Notes under the pieces: generated by a model
The model's database searches: none
The model's input: the letters and a program-made list of their open reading frames with translations, nothing else
What the model was told of the DNA's origin: nothing
Part shown: piece after piece, positions 20,913 to 32,266 of the stretch
Numbering within the stretch: the first letter of the stretch is position 1
How the letters are laid out: the number at the start of each line of letters is the position of its first letter
Source of the DNA: Nitzschia sp. pyKryTriq1
Taxonomy: Eukaryota; Bacillariophyta; Bacillariophyceae; Bacillariales; Bacillariaceae
DNA: 64,000 bases
NCBI GenBank assembly: GCA_956465555.1
Contig: OY101121.1
Span: 2,256,722-2,320,721, forward strand
Direction of reading: 5' to 3'
Program-made: the position numbers and the translations under genes

Positions 20913-22780
20913 TAGTAGTAGTGGCGGGGATGACTGTCCCGTCATCATCATCATCGTGATACTCGTATTCGTACCGCGAACGATACTACTAGTACTGTCA
21001 TATGAACGGTTCAATTAATTGCAGTCTTGCCATTAGCAGACTATTATTATCATAGATACAATTAGACTGCTACTCCTATAAGACTTTGTAGCGAAGGACG
21101 ACGACTCCTCACTAACTCCTCTGTCTCGATATTGGCCTGTTTCTCTTCTTGCTTCTGGCATCCTCGGCCCCCTGCTGCCCTCATGTGACACGGTACGGCT
21201 CTTCCACTAACAAGACGTACATACAAGAATGCTACCGGTATCTGTAAAAGGGGCCTAGTACTGGTGCCATTACTACTAGGTAGTCAAATTGAGTGAACAA
21301 TCCATAGTCCACTATGGCTAGAGTAGAGATCTAATCGAAGGAATCCATTGATTCCTATGAATCATCATCATCATGCTTCGTCGGGTCGCTCTCGGCGCAG
21401 GCAGTAGGCCTTCACCCTTCACTGTCTTCTCCATTTTTTGGTTCGTGTATCGCATTTTGTCGACGTTTTTGACCATGGCGCGGCGGCAATAACCGAACCC
21501 CGGTGGCAGAAGCCATCCACATGGAAACTCAAACACACGATGTCCAAAACAGAGCATCGATAGCGCCGGGCGAGATCCAGTCCCACCGGCAGGATCCGTT
21601 GTTTGGCCACTGTTCCCAACGGGGAGATTACTCTACAACAACACTCACTCTAGCAGCTAGTATTATTTGTGATTACTATTATAGTAGATGCTGTTTTACT
21701 AACTACGTAACTTCGTTGCCAAATTGTTGATTCCCATAGTTGAGACTTCTGATTACGAAAAGGGTGGTTAGTCTAGTCAGTGCTATAGTAGTGCTAGTAG
21801 CTACTGTTGGAGGCGTTGATGCGGTTCGCAAGAATGTATGTCTTCTCTGTGATTTAAAACCTACACACTTCTATCTCTACGAGCAGTTTTGTCAAAGCAT
21901 TATCACCTATCCGGAAGCTACTGGTGATACCGTCAGCATTGGGGGAATGGTAGTACTGTACATGGCTGTACTAGCTCTCTACTAAGCTAAAGCAGCGAAA
22001 AAAGTGCAAGAGCTAGTAGAGTACTTGAGAGAAGCAAGGAAACAACGACCTTATTATTGCGGTATGGTAGTAGACTTCTCTATCTAAATGACTTCTTCTT
22101 CTGTCCTTCGCCTTTGTGTCTTCTTTCGAAGCAATCATCCCAACAGATTATCTCATTCTTCATTCTTGTTGACACCAACCGGCCACCATAACGCTCGTGT
22201 GTCAAGACACACGAGCAACTTGCTTGCTTCGCTTCACTTCACTTCACGCGTGCGTTTGGCGTTGTTGACGTCGCCGCATGCAATGTGGATGGAAGCGAAT
22301 TTCGCGGGACTTTCCCGCCACAAGATTGACGTGTGCCCTTCAACGGAAAGGAAACGAAGGGGATGGATTGTGTCGTGTAGGGATTTTGGCGTGATCGAGC
22401 ATGCGGGTCGGTTTAGGCGTCGGTTGCGTCCGAAGCATCAGGATTGCAACTTAAATAAAATGTCTTCCACATTAAACAAACGATGTCACAATGAATATGT
22501 AGCTTCAGATCTGTATATCTATATAAAAAATTGCCATGCGTTGAGACACTCAGTTTCGCAGCGTATGGGGATATTTTTGGTGATGGACTCGTTCGACCCA
22601 GTCACCACTCCAATTCAAGCAGCAGGATAAATACATTTCAGTTGAGCTAACGTGCTCCTCTCGCGCTGGCAGCAGACAGAAACAGAAGAACGAAACGGAG
22701 CGAGACTGTTTTATATTAATTTTTCGCGAAGCACCTCTTCATCCACAACGCCAACATAACAGAGCTATTGTGAATTGACC
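20913..22780. other. Gene-poor spacer, 1.9 kb
   Basis: No confident gene. There is an open frame of 180 codons at 22088-22630 with unconvincing composition. A perfect 10-bp-stem hairpin is at 22193-22216, a TACCGGTA palindrome at 21233, and a protein-like minus-strand frame at 21318-21557 that I could not support. Confidence 0.5.
22193..22216. repeat. Perfect inverted repeat (10-bp arms, 4-nt loop)
   Basis: Arms GCTCGTGTGT and ACACACGAGC are separated by CAAG. The hairpin could form in DNA or in a transcript. No T-run follows it, so it is not terminator-like. Confidence 0.85.
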
Positions 22781-25700
22781 ATGGCGCCTCGGGAAGCTAG
22801 TGGGACTTTCCCAGATCAATACTTGACGTTTGATTTTGAGCCGAGTATAGGTCTAGGGGCTCCTCCGGTTCATGAGCCTTTTCCAGCGGTAACGAACGAG
22901 CTTAACCTAGACGATCATGCCGGTGATAACGCAGCAAACGAAGCAAGCGATGATGCGGGCAGCGGCGGCAGTGGATCCAATGTCCGACGTCCGACTGTGG
23001 CGTCCCAAGTAGATCCGTTGTCTATCGACCCTACTGCCAACGGTATGTGGGACAGTAGGCCTCGGATGCCGGACCTCTCCATGGGGCACCACTCTATGAA
23101 CACTACGCTGAGGAACGTCAACACGCACACGGCTTCTACGATGCAGCCCCAGTCTGGATCGGTCCCGGTGTCGAGGCCAGCGGTGGTGGTCTCTCCTCAG
23201 TCGAGTGTGGATCGCGGAGTGCCTGCGGTGGCGTCGGACTTGACTGGAGCCAGCAGTTCTTCTTCGCCTGGAGTAGCGTTGGCTCCTTCCGCTTCGCAGT
23301 CTTCGGCAGCGCTCCCTCCGAGACCGGTCTCGGTACGCTCGGTGCTGGACCAATCCACATCCATGGAGAGTGAAGATGACGACGACGACGATGTTCCCGG
23401 CTTGGACGTGACTTACGACAGCAACGCTTCCATGATGAATCAGTCCGATTCCTGGGAAGGGGAGCAATCGCATGTGGTGGAAGATGATCAGTCCGCGGCA
23501 TCGCCCATACCCATCTCCAGCGCGGCGTCCTCGACATCCAGCACTTCTTCCGTCCGGACGATCCAACAAACGACCGCCTTTGACATGTCGAGCGACGAGC
23601 CTGGATCTCCCACCGTGGTGGCACCCATTCCTACCCCCACCTCGCCCAATTCGCTCAGCTTTTCCTTCGGGCCCAACACCACCGTGAGCGACTTGAAATA
23701 GTAAGTTGTATTTTGCAGATCGGAAGATGACACAGACACGGGAGTTCCTAATCCTTCCTCTTTGCGTTTATTACAATAACAGCTTTGCGGAACGAGGATG
23801 TATTGTGGCGTTGCTGCAAGCACTCACTACTCCTCGGTTAGTCACACTGGGAACACGCATGCTGGCAGACTATGCCAAGATGTCTCATCGAAGAGTCGCC
23901 GTGGCGAGCAACCGAAGAATCCTAGAGTTTGTACAGCAAACCATGATGCAAGTCTCGGAACAGTCAGACTGGCTCGGACGGGAGTATGCCGTGGAGACGG
24001 TTCGCAGTCTCACTGCTACAGAAGAAAGCGATCGTTATCTCATGGGATCCCACGGCTTGCTCAACACTCTGGCTCTAGTCGCCCGAGGTGGACCATTTGT
24101 AACCCATGTGCAACAGGATGGTACCCGCACAACGATGCCTCTGGCGTCGGAAAAGGCTCGCCTTCATGCTTGCATTGCGATTATGAATCTCAGCTGTGGC
24201 AAGGCCAACAAACTGGAGATTGCCAAGATCCCCGATGTACTCGAAGCCATGCGAGATGTCATGCTCAGCTCGAACCATGAAGCCCGACTCAAGGCGACAA
24301 CTTGTATCAAGAACCTCTCCAACGCTGACGCAAACGATGCGGCGCTCCTGGGCACCCGCGGACTGGTGGAGGCCTTGGGGAATGTGGCGTCTACGACGTG
24401 TTCTCCCGAAAATGGGGCCACTCCTTGCACCACCAACGCGTGCTTGGCACTTATGAACTTGTCGATTTCCAAATCCAATAAACACCGAGTCTTTCGCACG
24501 GCGGGTGTCATGGAAGCCCTCATGATAGTCCTGGAACGAACGACGGCCCAAGGGTCGTCTACCGAAGCACGCATCAAGGCGTGTTCGGCACTTTCTAACT
24601 TGGCGATTGGATACGACAACAAGATCCCAATGTTTAGCTACCCAGGCTTTGTGGATTCTATCCTAAATGTCATTCAAACAGATACGGGAGAGGCCCGCAC
24701 CAAGGCGTGCTCCATCCTGTGGAGTTTTGCAGCTGAAATGAAGAACCAAGTGCCTGTCGTAGAACGTGGAGATATCCTTCCCGTTCTCGTTCAAGTTGCG
24801 GAAGAAGATGGTACTACCGAAGCCCGATTCAAGTGCGTTGCCGCCTTGACTCTGCTTGCCGAGTCTCTAGAAAACGCCATTCCTTTACTCGAGTCGGGGG
24901 CCTTGGCACCGTTGATGGACATTTTGCATGAAGCGGGCCCCGATCCCACGCAATGGAAGGGTCAAACCGCCTCTTGGTGTGTTGGTTTCTTGATGAACAT
25001 TGCCCAGAGCGATGAAGCCGTCCCCACACTTCGTGAGGCTGGAGTTGTCGAGCTATTGGCTCCTCTTTTGACCTTGGACCACTATCAAAGTCTCAAGGCG
25101 GCCATGGCAGTGACGTTTGTATGTCGATACGATGAGGGCGACGAGTGCTATGACTTGTTGCGAAAGACAGAGAATGTGATTCCCAAGATTATCAGTCTTC
25201 TTCATAACACTCTCTCTGGGCGCGGAGGAAATGGATACAAGTACGGTGTCTTCACTCTTCGCTCCTCGGTCGGTTGCATTGCCGCCCTGGCTTCGGGTCC
25301 TGACTTTATGAAGGAACGAATTGCCACTGGACCCGTCTTTGAGAGTCTTCTACGTGTTCTATCGGACTTTTGTGTCGACGGTGGTACACCTGGTGCCATT
25401 GTAGGTGGCGGACGAGACGATGTCTTGAGTGCAACCTTGGCTGTCCGAGCCACTCAAGCCTTGACGGCACACCTCATCCCCACTACTGGATGCAGTGCGC
25501 TGCCCTTTGGACAATCCATGGAGGACCGATTACTCACGGCCCTCATTTCGTTTGAGGACAGTCCAAACAAGGAACTTGGGGCCCAGCCAAGAAGTCTGGC
25601 CACTGATGCCAAGATTCGTATCGAAGGTGGTCGTCAAGTGAACCGATCATCAGTTGGCCGATTTGTTGGCATGGGAGATGGAACTGGCGATGTAGATATG

Positions 25701-26129
25701 AACGATGTCGCGTCTCTGGCAAGCAATTGCTGTGGCCTCGAGTCGTTGCCCGGCTTTGGGGGGAACTTTTTGGACGTTCTGGCGTTGCCATCAAGCAATA
25801 AACCTGCAGAGATTGTGTCCAATTCGAGTATGGTGGAAGATACCACGGAAGCAGAACCTGTGCGAACTTTCCTGTTGGCCGATGCTCGAACTGGGCGCCG
25901 CTTTGCCGTCCCGTCAGAACCAAGTGGCGGCCGAGCCTTTAATGACAACCGAGTCTGGTGTTATCGAAGAGGACGCTTTTGTCTGCCAGGGGAGCAGCCA
26001 GATCCGAACTTTATTTGGACCGAAGAGCTTCAAGAAGCTTACGAAGCTGCCGCTCTTGTCAGTGGAGAAGAACAATCAATAGGACAGAACGACTCTGCAT
26101 CTCTCACTTCAGGGATGACGAGGGGCTAA
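22781..26129 (+). CDS. Armadillo/HEAT-like repeat protein, two exons
   Basis: Exons are 22781..23700 and 23783..26129, 1088 residues; the 82-bp intron (GTAAGT...AACAG) restores a Tyr codon in KYFAERGC. The ATG at 22781 lies in ACCATGG context. Residues 1-300 are Ser/Pro/Asp-rich and probably disordered. From about residue 307 to 880 the sequence is an alpha-solenoid of armadillo-like repeats, with recurring ARLHACIAIMNLSCG, ARLKATTCIKNLS, NACLALMNLS, ARIKACSALSNLA and ARTKACSILWSFA units. A C-terminal module (RTFLLADARTGRRFAVPSE near residue 1000, then CYRRGRFCLPGE) looks conserved and distinct from the repeats. Such proteins act as binding scaffolds. No partner, membrane span or catalytic motif is visible, and the specific role is unknown. 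Confidence 0.85.
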
Positions 26130-28366
26130 ATCCATGAGTTCCTGCCATGTCGCCCCTATTGGACGATACGGAAGGCGCTAGCAGTAGAGGATTATGGAAT
26201 GCTGAAGTAAAATCCATTGAAAAACTACTATCGATGTACCTTTAGCTACTAGAATAGTAGTTTAGTCGATCGATCAATTTGCTACTGGGTCGGAGCATGA
26301 GAATGAGAATGTGTAGCTTCTCGTAGACTTGACTTTTTCAGTTTACTACTCGTCGTACTCATGAGATTTGCAGCCAAAAAGCTCTACTACTAGAGTAGTA
26401 GAGACTAATTTAGGTTTCATTACTGGTTGTATTGTCATTATTATTTGGAGAGGATTTTGTACTCCTCATGGATGATCCTGTGGATCCACGGATCTTTTTT
26501 TATAAAAATTAACGGCAGTGGCAGGACCCAACGGCTGGTGGCAAGTTTGGTGGATAGAGGTGCGCCAATTTATTGAGTAGAGTAGTTTGGGTCTCTGTTA
26601 TCGAGGTGCTCGAAGCGTCTCATTCAACGGACGATAGTACAGTACTACTCCATCATCATTGCAACGGTTTTAGATTTCAGCGAAAGAGCGGTTCTTTGGC
26701 GAAAGACGAACAAAATCATGTCGTCAAAATAATAATCCGCAAGCAAGCTCTAGATAATAGTTTGCTTTTCAAAACAGCTCTTCACCACCATGTCAACTAC
26801 CGGTACAATAGAGACTACTCGCAGCTACAGTTCTACTCTCTACTCTACTCTCTACTAGTAGTAGGGAGAGAGAGTAGTAGAGGAGTACCGGTAGTGGTCG
26901 GTAGAGTAGTAGTACCGGTACTGTACTATCCGGTATTACAATAAGCGCGGAACATCGCGCAATGACCTGATTACGACTATTTGAGTACTATTCTCAACGT
27001 TGTTTGACTTCGACGACCGAACATTTCTTTTTCATGCGTGCCGCGGTCGCTCGATCGTGACGGCTGCGATGCCATTTCAATCGCGGGTCTTCATAGTCTA
27101 GCTAGTAGTGCAATTGCTGTTCAATTCATTCGTCGAGGCCTGTGGTAACAATACATACGGTAGATGATTCCATCGCTTCAGATCGAGTTCGATCCATATC
27201 CATGCTGTTGGGACAAAATGATTTACGTACTAGCGTATGGTTCCCTCAGGAGAGGGAACGCTTTTGGCATAATAGTGACTGAATGAGAAGAATCATCTTC
27301 GCACGCATGCTGCTGGCCGTGACGCAAAAGGCGCCACCTCCACGGTCCTCGCGACGTTGCGTTCTTCTCCGATCTCATTCGACGATCTCATATGACGATC
27401 TCATGACGATTTCATGACGGATTCTTCAGGTATTAGCCGTTACAAGTTACGAACGCGCCGCCAGCCGCGACGTTTTTTTTTGAATTTGGGTCATTCAGTG
27501 GCAGCCTTTCGCTTATTCCTGATATGCATGCAGCGAATGAATGAATGGATCCGACATATGCACCGCGACAGGCAGTTGAGGATGAAGCTGGCAGCAGCAG
27601 CAGCAGCATCTCCTACGAACTCGTCTTCTTTGGTTTGTGTTGTTGTACGAGTACGACTGGTGGAAAGAAGGACGATGAAGACGACTTCAAACCTCCAACT
27701 CGTCATCATGTTGTAGGTTTCGGTACCGTACCAGCAGTGCCACAGTATACGAACGATTCTGCGTCAAAATGTCGCGACAGCGACGACAATCCACCATTGA
27801 CAATGCGATGGTGGATGGCGGATCATCCAGATTGATACAACATGAGGCTATACCGGTACATCATAACGAGGTACGTTCTATTGTAGAGTCGAGTCGAGTC
27901 GAGTGATAGGGCGGGTCGGTACAAGTAGTGCGATGATGATGATGATATGCATCTCGAGGATGAAATAGCAACTACTTGCACATGGATTTAGAGCTTTCGG
28001 TTCACAACATTTTCTAGCGTTTTTGTTGCGAAAGCAGTGAAACCAAATCTTCTCTCAGAGAGATGCATTTTTCATACACACACAACATCATATCGCATCA
28101 TCATATTATAGTACCACCAAGTATGGACTACAGTACTCGTGGTCGGTGGACGGTATCGAGTAATAACTGTTGTCGTATACATTATAACCAAACAATGCGC
28201 ATTCCTCCAACAGGATATTTGCTTCTACTAACAATGCTTCCCTTTTTCCTTGTTGATTTTGCAGAAGAAGAGTACTGAGTAATATATATATTAGATATAC
28301 CGGTATGGGACACCCGAGACATCTTATATTCTACAAAATAATAATAATATTGGAAAGGCCGCATAT
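26130..28366. other. Gene-poor spacer, 2.2 kb, rich in short palindromes
   Basis: Between two convergent genes. It contains five TACCGGTA palindromes (26798, 26886, 26913, 27851, 28298), a CTACTAGTAG palindrome (26852), GAGTC tandem repeats near 27886-27902 and one weak candidate small gene (27545-27835). Nothing else is supported. Confidence 0.5.
27545..27835 (+). CDS. Possible small protein of 96 residues, unsupported by homology
   Basis: An ATG-started open frame with a Ser run, a Cys triplet (GLCCCTSTTGGKK), an acidic patch and a Pro/Trp-containing end (MRWWMADHPD). The composition is more protein-like than in neighbouring random frames, but I recognise no family and it stands alone in a repeat-rich spacer. 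It may be chance. Confidence 0.25.
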   Translation: MDPTYAPRQAVEDEAGSSSSSISYELVFFGLCCCTSTTGGKKDDEDDFKPPTRHHVVGFGTVPAVPQYTNDSASKCRDSDDNPPLTMRWWMADHPD

Positions 28367-29335
28367 TTACGCCGACTGGTTCACCTCAAAGACGGGTTTG
28401 ATAGGATCCCCATTTTCGTCTCGTGTAATTCGTAAACCACCTTTTTCTCGTTCATCTCCCACATAAATTTCCGGATTGTATCCTACATTCGATACGGAAA
28501 AGTCGGTAAGATGTACCAAATCCGCAATCGATCCTTCCACCTTGGTGAGAGACACTTTATTTTGGACGCATTCCATTTCGGAATCGCCCGGTGCCAGCCA
28601 CAACTCCAAAGTATCCGCGTACTTGGGCAACCCCAAATTTTGTGGCCGCAATTCTCGTTTCGAATATTCCAAAATGATTCGTTTTTGTGCCAAGACGGCT
28701 TGTGTGGGAGTCGTCGTCGTATTATTATCGGGTGCGAAGGCAATCTTTCCCACAAACCACAAGCGATAGGGATCGTCCAAGGGACTTTTGACATATAAAT
28801 CCCAACACGCTTCCGGTCCATGTTCTTTTCGAATAGCATCAAAGGTATTGGCGGCTTGTCGAAGAGGTTTCGTACCACTTCCCGAAAACCCAGAGACGGT
28901 TCGAATCTTGCCTTGGAGAGACTGACTTTTATTACTACTACTACTACTACTAGTGCCGGAAGCAGAAGAGTTACTGGCACTGGCAGTCGGGGCTCCAAAT
29001 CCGCCACCACTGCTACTACTACTTCCCTTCTTGGAATCTTTTCGTTTCATTCCTCCAGCCTTTTTGGCAAATAGCAAAAAGGGAGAAGAAGAAGAAGAAG
29101 AAGAATGCCTTGCTTGTTGAACGCCACCACCACCACCGCCACCGCCACTGCCAGTGGAAGGAATGATCGTCCTATGCTGGAAGAAAATAGTATTGGGCGG
29201 CGGCGGCATCATCAAAAATCCAGTGGCAGATGGAAGAATTCTGCTCCCAGTATTCGCACCACTATGAGTAATAGCGGCGACCATCAAGAAGAACAACGCC
29301 AAAAATGACAGAAACCTCTTCCTCCTCGTGGCCAT
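28367..29335 (-). CDS. Probable plastid-targeted conserved protein, unknown function
   Basis: I chose the ATG at 29335 because it starts MATRRKRFLSFLALFFLMVAA, a typical signal peptide; the frame is open upstream (another ATG at 29467). That gives 322 residues. The signal peptide is followed by a Ser/Thr/Gly-rich stretch, then LFAKKAGGMKRKDSKKG and GGGFG, a pattern common in diatom plastid preproteins. A phenylalanine follows the likely cleavage zone (SATGFL), as the bipartite plastid signal requires. The mature part contains FDAIRKEHGPEACWDLYV, LWFVGKIAF, QKRIILEYSKRELRP and LELWLAPGDSEM, and looks like a compact folded domain, probably conserved in photosynthetic stramenopiles. I do not recognise its function. 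Plastid location is inferred. Confidence 0.7.
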   Translation of the reverse strand: MATRRKRFLSFLALFFLMVAAITHSGANTGSRILPSATGFLMMPPPPNTIFFQHRTIIPSTGSGGGGGGGGVQQARHSSSSSSSPFLLFAKKAGGMKRKDSKKGSSSSSGGGFGAPTASASNSSASGTSSSSSSNKSQSLQGKIRTVSGFSGSGTKPLRQAANTFDAIRKEHGPEACWDLYVKSPLDDPYRLWFVGKIAFAPDNNTTTTPTQAVLAQKRIILEYSKRELRPQNLGLPKYADTLELWLAPGDSEMECVQNKVSLTKVEGSIADLVHLTDFSVSNVGYNPEIYVGDEREKGGLRITRDENGDPIKPVFEVNQSA

Positions 29336-30316
29336 GATTGTTGTTGTTGTTGTTGTTGTTGAAACGAGAAGAACTAGTGAATCATGATGATGACGAGGAT
29401 TTCGTCGTCGACCTTGTTGCTGCTGTGGCTGTTCGGGTGTACAGGTAGGGTGGGAAATAAGAGACATTATTATCGTTGGAGTCGTCCAGAGAGTCCAGTC
29501 TTTTGGTGCTGCTGGTTGTGAATTCTTGGAATGCTGATGGCTGCGCTGATGGAGGTTATAGAGATGCGGCAAACGGCAACAACCCTTGTTATTTTCTTCT
29601 CTTCGAACTGGTGAAACCTAATCTTAGAATTCAGGAGTCGTCGTCGCAAGAAGATAGAGCACTCGTTTTTGGACAAGGATGATGGTGTTCGCTGGATATT
29701 ATACCGGTAATAGAGATGATGGAGAAAGATGCTGCGACCATCATCGTCCTCATCGTCGTGGTCGTTGCTCGATATGCTCGTTTGGCGGTCGTTTTTAATG
29801 GCTTTTGCGAAAAGTGGATATGATGGGTCGCACTGCGACTGACGTTGGAGTTTCGTGCGTCATACGGACGGACGGAGGCGTCCATCCTCCACCAATTTTA
29901 CAGCTTGAAAAACGCGTTAAAATCTATCCAATGAAAATAATAAAGGCGCCTGATGAACGCGTGAAGGAAAGGGAGAACGATTTCATAATTTCTAGACCGT
30001 ATCATACAAACCGTAAATTGACGGTCGCGACGTCACGGTGGAAGGAACTCTCGCATAATCCCAAGCAAGAACTATCGCTCTCAAAGATCTTCTTCATTCA
30101 ACGCGAGAGGGCCACCATACTCGTGTCAAAGACCAAAGATTGGCTGCTCTACTACTAGTATCACGATGTCGATCGAAAATGTGAATGACGACCTTTTTTC
30201 TCCACACTCCAAACATCCGCCTTTGTACAGTACGAGTACTGCAGTCTAGACTACACTTGAATTGTACTTCTTGTCGCTGTTTTATATTACATACCACGAC
30301 AAGAACGACGACGACG
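29336..30316. other. Gene-free divergent spacer
   Basis: This is the presumed promoter region for two divergently transcribed, probably plastid-targeted proteins. It includes the 5' leaders of both genes and TACCGGTA at 29702. A 117-codon open frame (29805-30158) looks random. Confidence 0.55.
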
Positions 30317-31719
30317 ATGACGAACAGCAGATCATCACTAGTCTCACCGATATACCCACTACCAGTAGTATGTTTGCTACTGTCGTTGCTGGTCGTCCTT
30401 ATTATTCCACCACCAACACCACCACCAGCACTCTTCGTCTCGGCGTTCACGGCAGTGCCGGTGGTGATTCGCTCTGTTCCAGCACCAGTTCATCATCGAT
30501 ACTACTGTGAAGAAAAAGAAGAAGAAGAAGAAGAATCATCCTCATCCTCATCCTCGGCTTTCTCTTCTCGTTCCACCATCAGGAGAGGACGAGGACGCTC
30601 TGGGAATGTTCGACGTGAGGCTTCCAAGAAACAATCCACTCCTACTAGTAGTAGCAGCAGCACCGATGAGCAGGACCAAAAGAACAACAAGGCACCATTT
30701 TCAACAACAACAACAACAACTACAAGTGATGATGACATGAACCCCGTCACCAAGGCTTCTTGGTATGCTGTCGAGTGGTTTGGAAAAGCTTTTGGAGGAA
30801 GAAGACAGGCAAATTCCAAAAGGTCGGACAACGACGACGACGACAGTCTTGTTATTTCCTACTCGGGTCCACCTAAATCAATCCAAGAAACGCTAGAGAG
30901 AATCAAAGTCGACATCAACGATCGGTCCTACTTTTTGTCGGGACAAGTGGACGAAGAAATATATGCGGAAGATTGTGTCTTTCGGGATCCGTTTGTCAGC
31001 TTTCAAGGGCGGGATCGATTTGTGACGAATCTAGCCAATTTGGGGAGTTTTATTACAAAATACAATGCCAAAGTCTTGGAGTACAATACTATTATTACCC
31101 AAGAAGAAGAACCCAACAACGAGACGAAGATTCAAACCAAGGTACGTACTTCGTACTATGGTGGTGGTGCTGCTGCTGCTGCTGCTTTGTTTATCGTGTG
31201 TCGTGGCGTGACAGCTTCTTTTTTGGGAGTCCGGATTTATTGATTCCATCCTTCCATCCATCCATCCATCCATCCATTCTCGTCTCATTTCGTCTTGCTG
31301 TTCTCTCCTTTCCTCTCCTTTCCTCTCCTTTCCTCTCCTTTCCTCTCCTTTCCTCTCCTTTCCTCTCCTTTCCTCTCCTTTCCTCTCCTCTCCTCTCCTC
31401 TCCTCTCCTTTCCTCTCCTCTCCTCTCCTTCTATTTCGACACGTCATTTCCATCATATTTATCATCATACTACGTACCCTGTACCATGTACCTGCACCTG
31501 ATTTACTCGTACTACTACTACTACTACTGCTTCTACTACTAGATCATGGTCAAGCTGGAATTGAATCTTCCTTGGAAACCGATTTTGGCATGGCCTTGGG
31601 GAGTAACGTACACGGTCGATCCGCAAACGTATTGTGTGGTCGACCATGAAGAATCATGGGACATTGAGCCATGGGAAGGCGTCAAGCAAATCTTTCGCAA
31701 GCCGACTTTGAAATTGTAG
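30317..31719 (+). CDS. DUF2358-type protein, probably plastid-targeted, two exons
   Basis: Exons are 30317..31141 and 31543..31719, 333 residues; the 401-bp intron (GTACGT...CTACTAG) is phase 0 and joins KIQTK to IMVKLELNLPWKP. The start at 30317 gives a strong signal peptide (VVCLLLSLLVVLII) followed by FVSAFTAVP, which resembles the diatom ASAFAP plastid-import motif. Residues about 60-180 are low complexity. The conserved part (184-333) matches DUF2358, a SnoaL-like fold found in plastid and cyanobacterial proteins: IQETLERIKVDI, IYAEDCVFRDPFVSFQG and the C-terminal LPWKPILAWPWGVTYTVD. The biochemical role of DUF2358 proteins is not established to my knowledge. Reading through the intron would give a false 3' end. 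The intron carries a decamer minisatellite. Confidence 0.82.
31243..31430. repeat. Intronic CCAT run and TCCTCTCCTT minisatellite
   Basis: A CCAT tetranucleotide run (about 31243-31277) is followed by roughly a dozen near-perfect decamers TCCTCTCCTT (about 31302-31430). The tract is pure pyrimidine on the plus strand and lies inside the DUF2358 gene's intron. Confidence 0.9.
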
Positions 31720-32200
31720 TACTGTAGTATAAAATACATTATATTATATTTTTTTATAATAATATGATACCATGTCTACGAGTAGTATGCGGTGTGCGGC
31801 ATGAAAGGAATAATAATCATCGATATTATTACCCCTATAGTATGTAGTCTACAAAAGTACAGTACAGTAGCTTCAAGTGGCGGCTGATGGTATGCTGGTT
31901 TACTACACGGCACTACTCGTACCTGGTACAGTAGAATGAATCTACCGAAAGATACGGTACAGAAACTGACACTATAGTCTAGTCTACACTGGACAAGGAC
32001 AATATCATTGTGATCATTTGACTATAGTCGTCTTCTCGGAGTAAGATCCATCCATCCCCACCCACTAGTAGTAGTTACTGCTAGAATCGAATCGATGAAC
32101 CCTGTCGTTCCGCATCGGCCAGCCACTTGTACATGTCGACTACCTTGTCTTCTCGGAGTAAGATCCATCCATCCCCACCCACTAGTAGTAGTAGCTACTG
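31720..32200. other. Convergent spacer containing the outer copy of a tandem duplication
   Basis: The first part is A/T-rich 3' flank. From 32030 it contains a second copy of the end of the neighbouring minus-strand gene (see the repeat at 32030-32266). No independent gene. Confidence 0.6.
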
Positions 32201-32266
32201 CTAGAATCGAATCGATGAACCCTGTCGTTCCGCATCGGCCAGCCACTTGTACATGTCGACTACCTT
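32030..32266. repeat. Tandem duplication (117 bp + 120 bp) of a gene's 3' end
   Basis: Copy 1 is 32030-32146 and copy 2 is 32147-32266. They appear identical except for a short difference in a TAG run. Copy 2 contains the last 21 codons and stop of the minus-strand membrane-protein gene; copy 1 lies just past that stop. The period is 117 bp. Confidence 0.92.

Noticed and set aside
21318-21619. Two overlapping minus-strand frames (one starting MLCFGHRVFEF)
   Set aside because: Slightly protein-like but short, with Met repeats from a CAT run and no homology I can recognise.
22088-22630. A 180-codon plus-strand open frame
   Set aside because: It has an ATG but no domain, random-looking composition, a perfect hairpin inside it and no plausible splice partners.
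29805-30158. Plus-strand 117-codon open frame
   Set aside because: Opens without an ATG, has no domain, and lies in the shared promoter spacer.
31031-31468. Minus-strand Glu/Arg/Lys repeat frame
   Set aside because: It is a translation of the intronic decamer minisatellite.
32022-32246. Minus-strand frame with an internally repeated peptide
   Set aside because: The repeat comes from reading the 117-bp tandem duplication in a shifted frame relative to the real gene tail.
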